From assembly GCF_021028995.1 (NCBI RefSeq), contig NZ_JAJJZG010000013.1, positions 1 through 64,000 of the forward strand: DNA of 64,000 bases, given 5' to 3'. Below the pieces are notes generated by a model. The model saw nothing but the letters and a program-made list of their open reading frames with translations, was not told the origin of the DNA and did not search any database. The stretch is from Halobacterium sp. KA-4. Lineage in GTDB: Archaea > Halobacteriota > Halobacteria > Halobacteriales > Halobacteriaceae. The translations under genes were made by a program, and so were the position numbers. Shown here piece by piece: positions 1-7,720 of this stretch (positions within the stretch are counted from its first letter, which is position 1; every line of letters starts with the position of its first letter).

Positions 1-116
1 GTGACCCTTCAGCAACCGCCGTGAGTGACAGCTACTGCATCTTCTGAGGTCAAGAACCCGTCTCTGACGCTGTGAAACTGCGAATAGTCTTCCCTACCCC
101 GACGCTGTCTTGTGAT

Positions 117-335
117 TCAACGAGGCATCTCAACACCAACTTCAAGCACGTTCACTGCAAGATACGTGAGCAGTGGATCGAGGACAGTATGCAGGAGTAA
201 TGCAGCGAGCCCAAGCACCCAAAATCGACGTACCCGGGAATCAGAAAATCCCGTGGCCCACGTTTCAAACATATCTTGAGAGCGGGAATACGACGTAGAG
301 GCTAATGAAACCCCCATATGTGGAAAACCCATCAT
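117..335 (-). CDS. Small hydrophobic protein (hypothetical)
   Basis: This 72-residue frame has one clear membrane segment (about residues 38-62, around LGLAALLLHTVLDPLLTYL) and a short polar tail. The C-terminal half looks like the small membrane proteins common in haloarchaea. The first 30 residues look less convincing, so the true start may be internal, or the gene may be a remnant. No function can be assigned. It stands alone beside decayed sequence. Confidence 0.4.
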   Translation of the reverse strand: MMGFPHMGVSLASTSYSRSQDMFETWATGFSDSRVRRFWVLGLAALLLHTVLDPLLTYLAVNVLEVGVEMPR

Positions 336-672
336 ATCCCTGTCTTAGATTGGGAGTAGTAAATAGATTATCTGTACGTACCGAAACTACGAACCACAGC
401 ACGGATAGTTCTCACCAGCGAATTCAACGTGAAACATCCCTTCAGTAGGCGTGCGTACTTCCCAATCATCCCCAACTCTGTCACGGATCGCGGATTTCAA
501 CAGAACTGTGCAGTCTATGATTTCGAATATGGCTCCTACTCAGGCAGGACCAATAATAGCACCAGATCATGGTCTCTATCGGGTGATACTGGTGTCGATA
601 CGAACGAAGCCAGCCCCCAACCTACTTGAAAGAGTACGTTGGGAAGGAATAGGGGGACCCCACCATGTCCGC
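336..672. other. Stretch without a convincing gene
   Basis: The frames here are short and overlapping, with no recognisable motif. The stretch separates the small membrane protein from the right end of the first tnpB element. I see no RNA gene or repeat in it. Confidence 0.5.
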
Positions 673-735
673 TTGACATCCTCCCGCGCCTGAAGACGCG
701 GGAATCCCACGGCACCGCACCGCTGGCTTGGGATC
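673..735 (-). ncRNA. Right-end omega-RNA 3' segment of the tnpB at 736-2049
   Basis: Read on the minus strand, the sequence just past the tnpB stop holds a GC-rich hairpin (CCCGCG/CGCGGG, about 683-702) followed by the conserved ending GAGGATGTCAA. The same ending closes other tnpB copies here (13.2 kb and 18.1 kb). In IS200/IS605 elements this position is the right end and the 3' part of the omega (reRNA) guide scaffold; the guide would be the flanking DNA beyond about 673. The 5' end of the RNA would lie inside tnpB. The assignment is by position and resemblance. Confidence 0.6.
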
Positions 736-2049
736 TTAGGGTTTGCAGTCGACCACTTGTGCCTGCGGTTGGAATCCGCACGACAAGTCATAGAGGTAGA
801 CTGCTGGCTGTGCCAACCAGCCGGTACTCCTATCCCCACCCAAAACAGGCGGGGACTCGGAGTTACTTTCATTCAGATCGAGACGGATGTTCTCCGCCCC
901 ATTCACGTCGGCGTTGAACGCCCCATCACACGACTCGCAAACATATAGGCCGCGCTCAACACGCTGACTCTCATCCTCTCGCCCGCAGACGCAACACGTT
1001 TTACTCGTGTTGCGTTCGGATACTTCCACGACCTCAATCCCCTCCACCTTCGCCTTGTATTCAAGAATCCTGGTGAAGCGGTCGAACGCCCACCCGTGCA
1101 AGTCGAGGTTGCCGTGCTTGCCCCAGTTTTTCGACTCTCCGTTTTCGTCTTCGCGGACGCCTTCCAAGTCCCCGACGTGGATGCGGCCAATTCTCTTTTC
1201 GACGCATCGCTGGACGATGTGTTTCGCCAAGGAGTGGAAGAAGTGGCTGCGGCGTTCCGACCACTTGTGATGGAGTCGCGTTGCTTTGTCGCCGCCTGAA
1301 TCATCACAGCTGGCGATTTCTTTCGGGAAGTAGTAGCCGTCCTGTTTCAGGCGGTTGCCGGGGTAGAGGTCAGCGTCTTCGGTGCTGTAGGCGACGGCAG
1401 CGAAATTCGAGATTCCGAGGTCGATACCTGCGGTCTCGTCACCGGGCGCTGTGGGCGTCTCAACCTCGTCTTTGCACACTAAGTGCAGTTCCCAGCGGCC
1501 TTTCGCGTTATCGTAGACGGCCCTGACTTGTTGGAGATTCTCGACGGTAACACCGGGCCGGGTTTCGTACTCGACAAGGATGTACTCCCACGCCTTCGGG
1601 TGTTCTTTGTGATTCGCGCCTTTTGAGAGCCTTACGCGATTGTGTTTGGTGTCGTGTTTGATGCCGTTTTGCTTCCACGTCACCGTACTGCGTGGGTGTT
1701 CTTCGTGGACGCGGCGGCCCTGTTGGTCGTAGTAGTTGCGTTTGCGGTAACCGGGTGGGTTGTCCCTGTCGTCATCCGAGGAGTACCAGGAGTTGAAGGC
1801 TTCAGCGAGTTCCTCCAGAACCCGCTGACTGGACTGACTATGCAGTCCCTTGTATTTTGGATGAGTCTTCAACTCGTCTTTCAGCTCGCTGTGGTCAGGG
1901 ATCTCCCCGGTATCCTCCCACTGTTGCCGGGAGTGATGGTTAGCGACGTTCCAGAGTTTGCTGGCACTCCAGCCGTGCCGGTCGAGCGACTCCGCGACCT
2001 GTGAATGGTTGCGGATTTTCGCTCGATGAGTACGGTGGACCTCCAGCAT
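736..2049 (-). CDS. tnpB: TnpB, IS200/IS605-family RNA-guided nuclease (OrfB)
   Basis: This complete 437-residue TnpB carries the RuvC-like catalytic triad: Asp210 in GIDLGISN, Glu296 in GDLEGVRE and Asp381 in NADVNGAENI. A zinc ribbon lies between them (C352/C355 and C371/C374). The N-terminal half is the helical RNA/DNA-binding part typical of the family. TnpB is a programmable nuclease guided by an RNA from the element's right end, and it cuts the donor site left by transposon excision. No tnpA lies beside it, so this is a tnpB-only (IS1341-type) element that would need a transposase in trans. The ATG at 2049 sits just after an AT-rich stretch. Confidence 0.95.
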   Translation of the reverse strand: MLEVHRTHRAKIRNHSQVAESLDRHGWSASKLWNVANHHSRQQWEDTGEIPDHSELKDELKTHPKYKGLHSQSSQRVLEELAEAFNSWYSSDDDRDNPPGYRKRNYYDQQGRRVHEEHPRSTVTWKQNGIKHDTKHNRVRLSKGANHKEHPKAWEYILVEYETRPGVTVENLQQVRAVYDNAKGRWELHLVCKDEVETPTAPGDETAGIDLGISNFAAVAYSTEDADLYPGNRLKQDGYYFPKEIASCDDSGGDKATRLHHKWSERRSHFFHSLAKHIVQRCVEKRIGRIHVGDLEGVREDENGESKNWGKHGNLDLHGWAFDRFTRILEYKAKVEGIEVVEVSERNTSKTCCVCGREDESQRVERGLYVCESCDGAFNADVNGAENIRLDLNESNSESPPVLGGDRSTGWLAQPAVYLYDLSCGFQPQAQVVDCKP

Positions 2050-2158
2050 ACTATGAAACGCTTCTATAATCTCTTATACTTGTGTTTCTTGTAAAAGGCA
2101 CGGTTTGAGAACGGTGGAATATCCGGCCCTGTCGGAGTCGGGAGAATGTGACACTGAG

Positions 2159-2207
2159 TGACGGCGCGTATCCACGGCCTAAAGACCGTGGTATTGCGCC
2201 TGCTCAG
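2159..2207. repeat. 49-bp palindromic element, copy 1
   Basis: The stretch folds into a long stem: an outer arm GGCGCGTA/TATTGCGCC and an inner arm CCACGGCC/GACCGTGG round a short loop. A near-identical copy lies at 12689-12737 beside a tnpB remnant. It resembles the end hairpins of IS200/IS605 elements, which makes it a candidate left or right end or a tiny non-autonomous relic. Confidence 0.7.
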
Positions 2208-2273
2208 CGTATAATCTGGCCAATAGAGTAGTGGTTGCTAATTAAATCCTCAAACTGGATTTGCACCATCGCC

Positions 2274-3130
2274 GGGAGTGCGTTTCGTCTGTCTTCGGCT
2301 GGGAGTGAGAGAGTATATTTCGTCTGTCTTCCCGGATCTTAGTCAGGCTCGGTGAATCGTCTCCCAGAGGCGCCAATTAACGCCACCAGTCGCGTACGTT
2401 CACGCGACCACAGACACACCGGATACCGAATGAAAGACTACGTTTCCCTGCGCGCTACCCATTTCCAGGTCTCCGGTTGGGGTGTCGTTCTCACTGATGG
2501 GGAGTACGTTTCGTCTGTCTTCCCAACCTCCGGGGAGGCCCGATTGATCTCAACTCGGGAACAGCAATGCGTGCTAATAGTTGGTTGCTTCACTCGCAGG
2601 CGACCATAGACACACACCAAGTAACGAGTGAAAGGGGAGAGTATTCACTTGCGTGTGAGTGCCTCCTCGACGTCTCTTGTGGGAGTACCGGATTCTCGGT
2701 TCGGGGGAGTGGATTTCGTGTGTCTTTGCCGGGGAGTGAGAGAGTGCGTTTCGTCTGTCTTTGGAGTAGGCTGGGATTGAATGAGAATCGGGCGATTAGT
2801 CTTTGATGTGGGGGTGTAGGGAGTGGATTTTGTGTGTCTTTGTCATATTGAATTGGGGAGAGTGGAGTGGGTTGGTGGTTGTTGTCTCTGAGTCAGACGA
2901 AACGTACTCTCTCACTACACGCAACTCCAGCCGAAGACAGACGAAACGTACTCTCACCCTCTAGGACTTCACGAGCCACAGCGTTGAGGGGACGCGGTGG
3001 CCCACAATACAGCGTAATTATCCGGACGCAGTGGGGTGTGGTGGCCGTTGGGTTCACGCGATCAATAGTAGCCTCAAGGTAGAAACTCATTCACGGGGAA
3101 CATCGAGACAGACGAAACACCTCCCTCACT
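2274..3130. repeat. Iteron cluster, core CGTTTCGTCTGTCTT, with orientation switch
   Basis: Nine copies of a motif of about 22 bp, GGGAGTRCGTTTCGTCTGTC plus TTC, occur here. Six read forward (2274, 2311, 2499, 2703, 2738 and 2818) and three read in reverse (2891, 2933 and 3105). Two forward copies have a GTG variant of the core. A tenth, reverse copy sits alone at 19702-19725. No coding frame here is convincing. Repeats that face inward from both sides of a centre are typical of haloarchaeal plasmid origins bound by Orc1/Cdc6 or Rep proteins, and a truncated orc1/cdc6 lies 3.5 kb away. The origin role is an inference. Confidence 0.75.
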
Positions 3131-3343
3131 TCCAGGTTGAAGTCCCGAAACAACAATTGATCTTTCTGGGCACTGTTCGAAATTCTCTCGGGTGGTAGCA
3201 ATCTCCGTCAAAATCAGGACGTTATGAGACTCAGCGGCGAGGAGACGTGGTGGGATTTATCTCTGTGAGATTATGCAGACAGTAGGGGGTGTGGGGGCGT
3301 TGATTGCACGCGGTCAATGATGGCCGCCGGACAGGGACTCATT
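3017..3343. repeat. Diverged direct repeats around TTATCCGGACGCAGGGGGGT
   Basis: A stretch of about 75 bp starting with ATTATCCGGACGCA and a G-rich run (3017-3092) recurs, diverged, at 3268-3343. A shorter copy lies at 7518-7547. The two left copies share the ending ACTCATTC, the second of which overlaps the stop of the small winged-helix gene. The repeats bracket the stretch holding the RAMP operon and the truncated orc1/cdc6 gene. Confidence 0.6.
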
Positions 3344-3575
3344 CTTCGCGTGGGTCGTTGACGAATCGGTAGAGGCCGTGGTTGACCTTCTCGATCCAGC
3401 CGGCGTCGACGAGGCCTCGAAGTGCTCGATTGATGTATTGGCGTCGGGTGTCGAGGTGTTCTTCGAGGCGTTTTGGATTAGCGTATCCCCAGGGGCGGTC
3501 TTCGTTGCGGCCGTCTTTGAGAACGTCGAGGATTGCTTCTTGGCGGTCGTTGGGTTCGAAGTTCTCGTTGACCAT
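3339..3575 (-). CDS. Small winged-helix DNA-binding protein
   Basis: This 78-residue protein starts MVNENFEPNDRQEAILDVLK and ends with VEKVNHGLYRFVNDPREE. It is a short winged helix of the kind haloarchaea carry in many copies (MarR-like fold), with a recognition helix around RRQYINRALRGLVDAGW. I chose the ATG at 3575 because upstream residues in the frame are not family-like. It faces away from the RAMP operon, and a palindrome (3645-3659) lies in the shared promoter region. It may therefore repress itself and that operon; this is inferred from position. Confidence 0.85.
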   Translation of the reverse strand: MVNENFEPNDRQEAILDVLKDGRNEDRPWGYANPKRLEEHLDTRRQYINRALRGLVDAGWIEKVNHGLYRFVNDPREE

Positions 3576-3631
3576 CTTGGTGGTGGGTATGTGGGTGTTG
3601 CATTTACTGGTTCGGGAGTACCTCGAAGATA

Positions 3632-3659
3632 TAGTTACGTTAGAAGTTACAAAGTAACT
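3632..3659. promoter_or_regulatory. Palindromic operator candidate in a divergent promoter
   Basis: AGTTAC-AAA-GTAACT (3645-3659) is a perfect inverted repeat, and a further AGTTAC half-site or near copy lies at about 3633. The site sits between the winged-helix gene (minus) and the zinc-finger/RAMP operon (plus), in AT-rich promoter sequence. It is a likely binding site for the adjacent winged-helix protein. Confidence 0.55.
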
Positions 3660-3766
3660 ATTAAGTGGCTGCCGCGATACGTATCGAGTGAGGAGCGTGG
3701 GATGCCTCAGAGGAAATGAGGCCGGTGCTAGAACACCGACCCCGTGCTCCGGAAACCCACCGAAGC

Positions 3767-3928
3767 ATGAAGACATCAGACCGTACGTACCAAGAGTCTA
3801 CCGAACAGTCTGACAACCAACTCGGCCCAGAACTCAAAGAGTGCCCCGTCTGTAGCGCCGTTGGCCTCCCCGAACGCATCAAGGACCACGACTGCCAGTC
3901 ATTCCTCGAACAACGGAGGCGCCAATAA
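3767..3928 (+). CDS. Small C2HC zinc-finger protein, first gene of the RAMP operon
   Basis: This 53-residue protein starts at the ATG of MKTSDRTYQ. An upstream in-frame ATG at 3716 is possible, but the extra residues look unlike coding sequence. The only motif is a zinc-finger-like CPVC...HDC cluster in the C-terminal half, KECPVCSAVGLPERIKDHDC. Its stop overlaps the next start (TAATG at 3926-3930), so it is probably translated together with the Cas7-like protein. Small zinc proteins of this kind are common in haloarchaea and usually unassigned. In this operon it could be an adaptor or a regulator. Confidence 0.75.
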   Translation: MKTSDRTYQESTEQSDNQLGPELKECPVCSAVGLPERIKDHDCQSFLEQRRRQ

Positions 3929-4797
3929 TGGAGGAGGGAGTCTCAGCGTCAGAATTCCAGGATGTCTATATTCGTATCGAGTCGGATCTCCTTGTCATTG
4001 GGGATAGTATCCTGACTGACCGGCATCACGCTAGTAACGGGAACTACGAGGATGATGATCCACAGAATCAGATCGGCGGCATCATCCCTGCGTTCCCACT
4101 CTCGGGGTGGCTTCGCCACGGGATCGAAGAGGTCGTTCAAGAGTATGGCGGTACCGCCTGCCATCCCGGCGAGGCCAACGCGAATTTCAAGAAAGACGAC
4201 GTCTACGAGCGCGACCTCAACGCCGGCTATCACGAGAAAGGCGCGTGCACAGAGAATCCAAAAACAGACGATGGCTGCGTCGTCTTTGATCTCTTTGGCG
4301 GCTTCGGTGGTATCCCCGGGAAGGTGATGCGGCGGCCGATCAAATTCAATCCTGTTCGCTCCAGTGTTGACTACACGCGTGGGCAAGCAGAAGGCCATTA
4401 CCGCCGACTTAACCGCAATATCGTCTCTCGAAACGCTGAGGACAATCGTGAACCCTTGCGGAACGTCGAAGTAGATGCTGTCGCCAACCTTGACGGCTGC
4501 TGGCAGCTCTCCTTTCGGGAATCCAAGCCCGAATTTATCGGCCTGCTAGCCGAGGCCATCGACTACCTAGACGCGCACAAGACAGATTTCATGCACCAGC
4601 TCGGCGGCGCACGGAACTTCGGCGCAGGCATTGTCGACTGCCGCCTCATCAACCCACTCTACAACGACCGCGAGCTAAGCCGTGTCTTCAACCGTGGAAG
4701 CAGTCCCACGAACGCGATGGACGAGAAGGACGACCAGTGGACCGAGAATCACCGTCCAGAGTTCGTGGAAGCGCTGAAAGAGCGAATTGAAGAGTAA
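3928..4797 (+). CDS. Cas7/Csm3-like RAMP protein
   Basis: This 289-residue protein has the marks of a single-domain RAMP (Cas7/Csm3) subunit. The N-terminal strand is followed by a LTDRHHASNG loop, then IPAFPLSGWLRHG (53-65), which corresponds to the family's 'IPGSSLKGxLR' element. A Cys/His-bearing insert follows (H102, C107, C117) leading into VFDLFGG (119-125), like the zinc knuckle and 'LFG' of Csm3. Near the end is a glycine-rich loop, GGARNFGAG (226-234). Cas7 proteins coat the crRNA as the backbone of type I, III and IV effectors. The gene overlaps both neighbours by one base (TAATG), so its partners are probably made in fixed ratio. No CRISPR array or other cas gene is in the window. 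The subtype is not recognised. Confidence 0.75.
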   Translation: MEEGVSASEFQDVYIRIESDLLVIGDSILTDRHHASNGNYEDDDPQNQIGGIIPAFPLSGWLRHGIEEVVQEYGGTACHPGEANANFKKDDVYERDLNAGYHEKGACTENPKTDDGCVVFDLFGGFGGIPGKVMRRPIKFNPVRSSVDYTRGQAEGHYRRLNRNIVSRNAEDNREPLRNVEVDAVANLDGCWQLSFRESKPEFIGLLAEAIDYLDAHKTDFMHQLGGARNFGAGIVDCRLINPLYNDRELSRVFNRGSSPTNAMDEKDDQWTENHRPEFVEALKERIEE

Positions 4798-5546
4798 TGG
4801 CTGATTCAAGAACTCGCGTTCTCATCGACTGCTACCGGCATGACGCGCACAAAATAAACGGCCAACCCCACGACACTGCCCCAGAAACGTTCGTCGGGGT
4901 GCCTGTAAACCAGACGGTTCCGCATGGCGCGGACGGTGATGCGTCGGCGCTGAGCCGACCTACTGGGAAGCCTAAGCAGACGATGGAGAATCACGAGACG
5001 CATTATCGGTTATCGCTTATCGAGGGCGAGAGTCGATACAGCCCCGATAAGTTCACGCGGAATGGTGTAGAGAGTGCTGTGCGTGACCTCTTGATCGAGG
5101 ACGACCATGAGGCCATGCATCAGGCGTGGCTAACCAGCGACATCGTCTCTGTGTTCAACGAAAGCGTCTACTACCCATACACGAGTCTAAAGTATCATAC
5201 GCTGCTCGTGGCAGCGCTCTTGGACAACTACCGTGATGGCCACGAGTTCGCCGACCTCCAATTAGTAGTGGATCCTGCAGGGGAGATTGTACCCCATCGA
5301 ACGGTGTATACAGGTGAGCGCTTTGCGCTCCGAATCGACGAAGGCATCGATGGACAACCATCTTCCCGTCTGGGGAGTCAGCCGTGGCGGTCGTGGGCTT
5401 CGACGTGGAATCGGTTGACTGCGCACCCGCTTGACGCTGACCACGACAAGTATGATATGGTGCTTGATGCGAATCTCCGCCGGATCGGTGCGTGGTCAAC
5501 CGCACTCCAATACATCGAGGACTACATGGAGGCGTTTGACCGGTGA
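4797..5546 (+). CDS. Unrecognised middle protein of the RAMP operon
   Basis: This 249-residue soluble protein matches no family I recognise. The first 60 residues are polar and lack structure-like patterns, and an internal ATG (4980) opens a better-looking domain from MENHETHYRLSL. The middle holds SDIVSVFNESVYYPYTSLKY and a hydrophobic helix LLVAALLDNY. The C-terminal 60 residues are helical and Trp-rich. It overlaps the gene before (TAATG) and after (GTGA), so it is probably a subunit of the same complex. By position between a Cas7-like and a Cas5-like gene, it could be a large-subunit (Cas8/Csf1) or small-subunit (Cas11) counterpart. That is only an inference from order. Confidence 0.7.
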   Translation: MADSRTRVLIDCYRHDAHKINGQPHDTAPETFVGVPVNQTVPHGADGDASALSRPTGKPKQTMENHETHYRLSLIEGESRYSPDKFTRNGVESAVRDLLIEDDHEAMHQAWLTSDIVSVFNESVYYPYTSLKYHTLLVAALLDNYRDGHEFADLQLVVDPAGEIVPHRTVYTGERFALRIDEGIDGQPSSRLGSQPWRSWASTWNRLTAHPLDADHDKYDMVLDANLRRIGAWSTALQYIEDYMEAFDR

Positions 5547-6475
5547 CGCGCATCCAGCAAGTTCACTGGGAACTGGAGATGGATTACATCGGCCACCCCT
5601 ACTACATCTCGGGGAATGCAATCATGCACGCACTCGGACGGCAACTCCCGCACGATGTCCACCAAGACTTGAACGCGAGTCATGGTATCTTCGTACCCGG
5701 GCAGTTCGGAGCATTCCCCGAGGAACACTCACAGACCGGTACCCAGCCATACCTCGGTAGCACCCTCCCGGATGTGAAACACTATGACGACCTGTTCTTG
5801 ATGCGGCATCCATCACACTCCTGGCTTCTTGACTCCCGGCCACGGGACGCGCTAAACACGCACGACATCCGCGTCCAGAGCAGCCACCCGGCACTCTCCC
5901 ACGAAACGATTATGGGGAAGCCTGACAGCGCACGGAAACAACAGCAGACAACGAAATGGTATATTAACGCATACCTCCACGCCGACCGGAACGACATCCT
6001 TCCGCTTGATGAGAATGACCTGGATGGCCTCCAGTTTGGAGGGAAACGCAACTACGGCTACGGCATCACTCGGCTGAAAGATACACAGATCATAGACCTT
6101 GGGGCACTAGACTACTCACGTCTCCGAGACGGCGAAGCGTTCATCCTCGAAGTCATGACGCCGTTCGTGCTGGAGTCAGAGTATCCGAACGCCCACGACC
6201 AAGACGTCCCATGGTGGTGGACGGAAGACCGTCACGACCTCCGTGAACGTGAGGAAAAGATCCTAGAGCAACGCGAGGTGTACACCCTCCAGACCGTGGA
6301 TCACGGCCAAGTAGTCGCCTACAAAGGCGATCGACCGGTTGAGACCGCGAAGAGCAGCATTCGGCGGATTGGCAGCCATTCGAAGTACGGCTTCGGCGAA
6401 TTACGAGTGAAGCCCGTCGAACCCCAATCTGACCAATGCCAGAACTTGAGAGAACAGACGAACCTTCCCGAGTGA
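5543..6475 (+). CDS. Two-loop RAMP protein (Cas5/Csm4/Csf3-like)
   Basis: This 310-residue protein contains two glycine-rich RAMP loops, FGGKRNYGYG (165-174) and IGSHSKYGFG (276-285). Each ends a likely ferredoxin-like half, and the second half opens with FILEVMTPFVLESE. The N-terminus, HPYYISGNAIMHALGRQLP, resembles the first strand and helix of Cas5/Csm4-type subunits. Such proteins hold the 5' handle of crRNA or, in Cas6, process it. No clear catalytic His of Cas6 can be named. The GTG start overlaps the preceding stop (GTGA). It is the last clear gene of the operon; the truncated orc1/cdc6 follows about 60 bases on. Confidence 0.72.
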   Translation: MTRIQQVHWELEMDYIGHPYYISGNAIMHALGRQLPHDVHQDLNASHGIFVPGQFGAFPEEHSQTGTQPYLGSTLPDVKHYDDLFLMRHPSHSWLLDSRPRDALNTHDIRVQSSHPALSHETIMGKPDSARKQQQTTKWYINAYLHADRNDILPLDENDLDGLQFGGKRNYGYGITRLKDTQIIDLGALDYSRLRDGEAFILEVMTPFVLESEYPNAHDQDVPWWWTEDRHDLREREEKILEQREVYTLQTVDHGQVVAYKGDRPVETAKSSIRRIGSHSKYGFGELRVKPVEPQSDQCQNLREQTNLPE

Positions 6476-6532
6476 GGGAATTCATGCAAGGAGAAGAAAC
6501 CTCCCCGAAAAACCACACTGCAGACCAAATAA

Positions 6533-7471
6533 AGAAATCGCATTTGCAACAACTACTACGTCGATTGTTCCGATTACCAATCTGAAGCCAAGGCCAGCCG
6601 GGAGATGGCGCGCCAATTCGCCGCGAATCTCGACGCTGACCGAGACATTCCCCGTGTGGGGATTGGTGCTGCAGACTACCGCGACATCACCTGGGAGTTA
6701 CTCGCCACCCACGACGTCGACGCCTGCGTTGTCATCCTCGACGAGGTCGACAAACTCGACGGTGACGCGCTCTTGCGCAGTCTCACTCGCGCCAGAGAGA
6801 GTGGGAAAGCAGACGCGCATATCGGCGCGATCTGCATCAGCAACAAGATCGCGTACCGCGACCGACTAAACGAGCGCCTCGATTCCAGTCTGCAGGACAA
6901 CGAACTTGTTTTCGACCCCTACGATGCTACCCAGATTCAGGCGATTTTGAACCATCGAACTGATGCCTTCGCTGATGGTGTTCTTGAGTCGGCGGTGATT
7001 CCGAAGATTGCGGCGCTGGCAGCGAAAGAACATGGAGACGCCCGCAAAGCCGTCGATACACTCTACGAGGCGGGGTGCCTCGCCGAAAAACGCGGTGACA
7101 ACACGGTTACTATTGGCCATGTTGATGAAGCGGTCCATCAGGCTGCTGTGAATCGATTTGAACGCCTTATTGGTGGCACGACGCCGCATGTTAAATACAT
7201 CCTTCACGCGTTAGCACTGCTTACTCGGGACAATCCAGGGGAGAAGGCGTTTCGCACGCAACGCATTTACTCAGTCTATACTTCCATCGCTGAGCAGGAG
7301 GGGAGTAGTCCGCTTTCTGAGGATCGCGTGTATCGGCTGCTGAAAGAGCAGTCGTTCCTTGGGATTACAGAATCTAAGCACACTGGTGGTGGGATGAGCG
7401 AAGGTAGTTTTCTTGAACATCACCTGATGCAAGACCCTGATATTGTCATTGAAGCGGTGACTTCCAGCTAG
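6533..7471 (+). pseudogene. Orc1/Cdc6 initiator, N-terminally truncated
   Basis: The open frame from 6533 to 7471 encodes the back two-thirds of an Orc1/Cdc6 protein. It begins with NNYYVDCSDY, the strand after the P-loop helix, then has Walker B VVILDEVDKL, sensor 1 ICISNK, a sensor-2 helix around HGDARKAVDTL, and a C-terminal winged helix. The Walker A region and the N-terminal DNA-contacting part (about 110-120 residues) are absent. The frame closes upstream at a stop (6530), and the first ATG in frame is 6605. A protein from 6605 could not bind ATP normally. It is either a decayed initiator or a retained origin-binding fragment. Confidence 0.85.
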
Positions 7472-7680
7472 ATCCCTACTGGATTATTGGGGGTCACTCG
7501 TTGCGGGGTGTGTGGGTGGATTATCCGGACGCAGGGGGGTGTGGGGGCTTCGGTTCTTGTTGGTGGTGACGTGGGAGGGGGAGGAGGCGTAGTGTTTGGG
7601 TTGGCGTTTAACTTGGGGATATTCGCTAGGATGCAATTACTGGTGGTTGGCGGTCGATGCGTCATCTAAACGAAAAGCAG
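7472..7680. other. G-rich spacer with a third copy of the TTATCCGGACGCA repeat
   Basis: No coding frame here is convincing. The stretch has long G-rich runs on the plus strand, and 7518-7547 matches the repeats at 3017 and 3268. It ends at the left edge of the following IS200/IS605 element. Confidence 0.5.
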
Positions 7681-7720
7681 CGCGAGTTCCCCGCCCCACC
7701 GTGGGCGGGGGTGAAGCGCG

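Noticed and set aside
2274-3130. CRISPR array for the RAMP operon
   Set aside because: The 22-base repeats have irregular spacing, occur in both directions and are diverged, so they are iterons, not CRISPR repeats.
3339-3776. 145-residue form of the winged-helix protein
   Set aside because: The added 67 residues cross the operator and promoter and lack family-like sequence. The ATG at 3575 is the better start.
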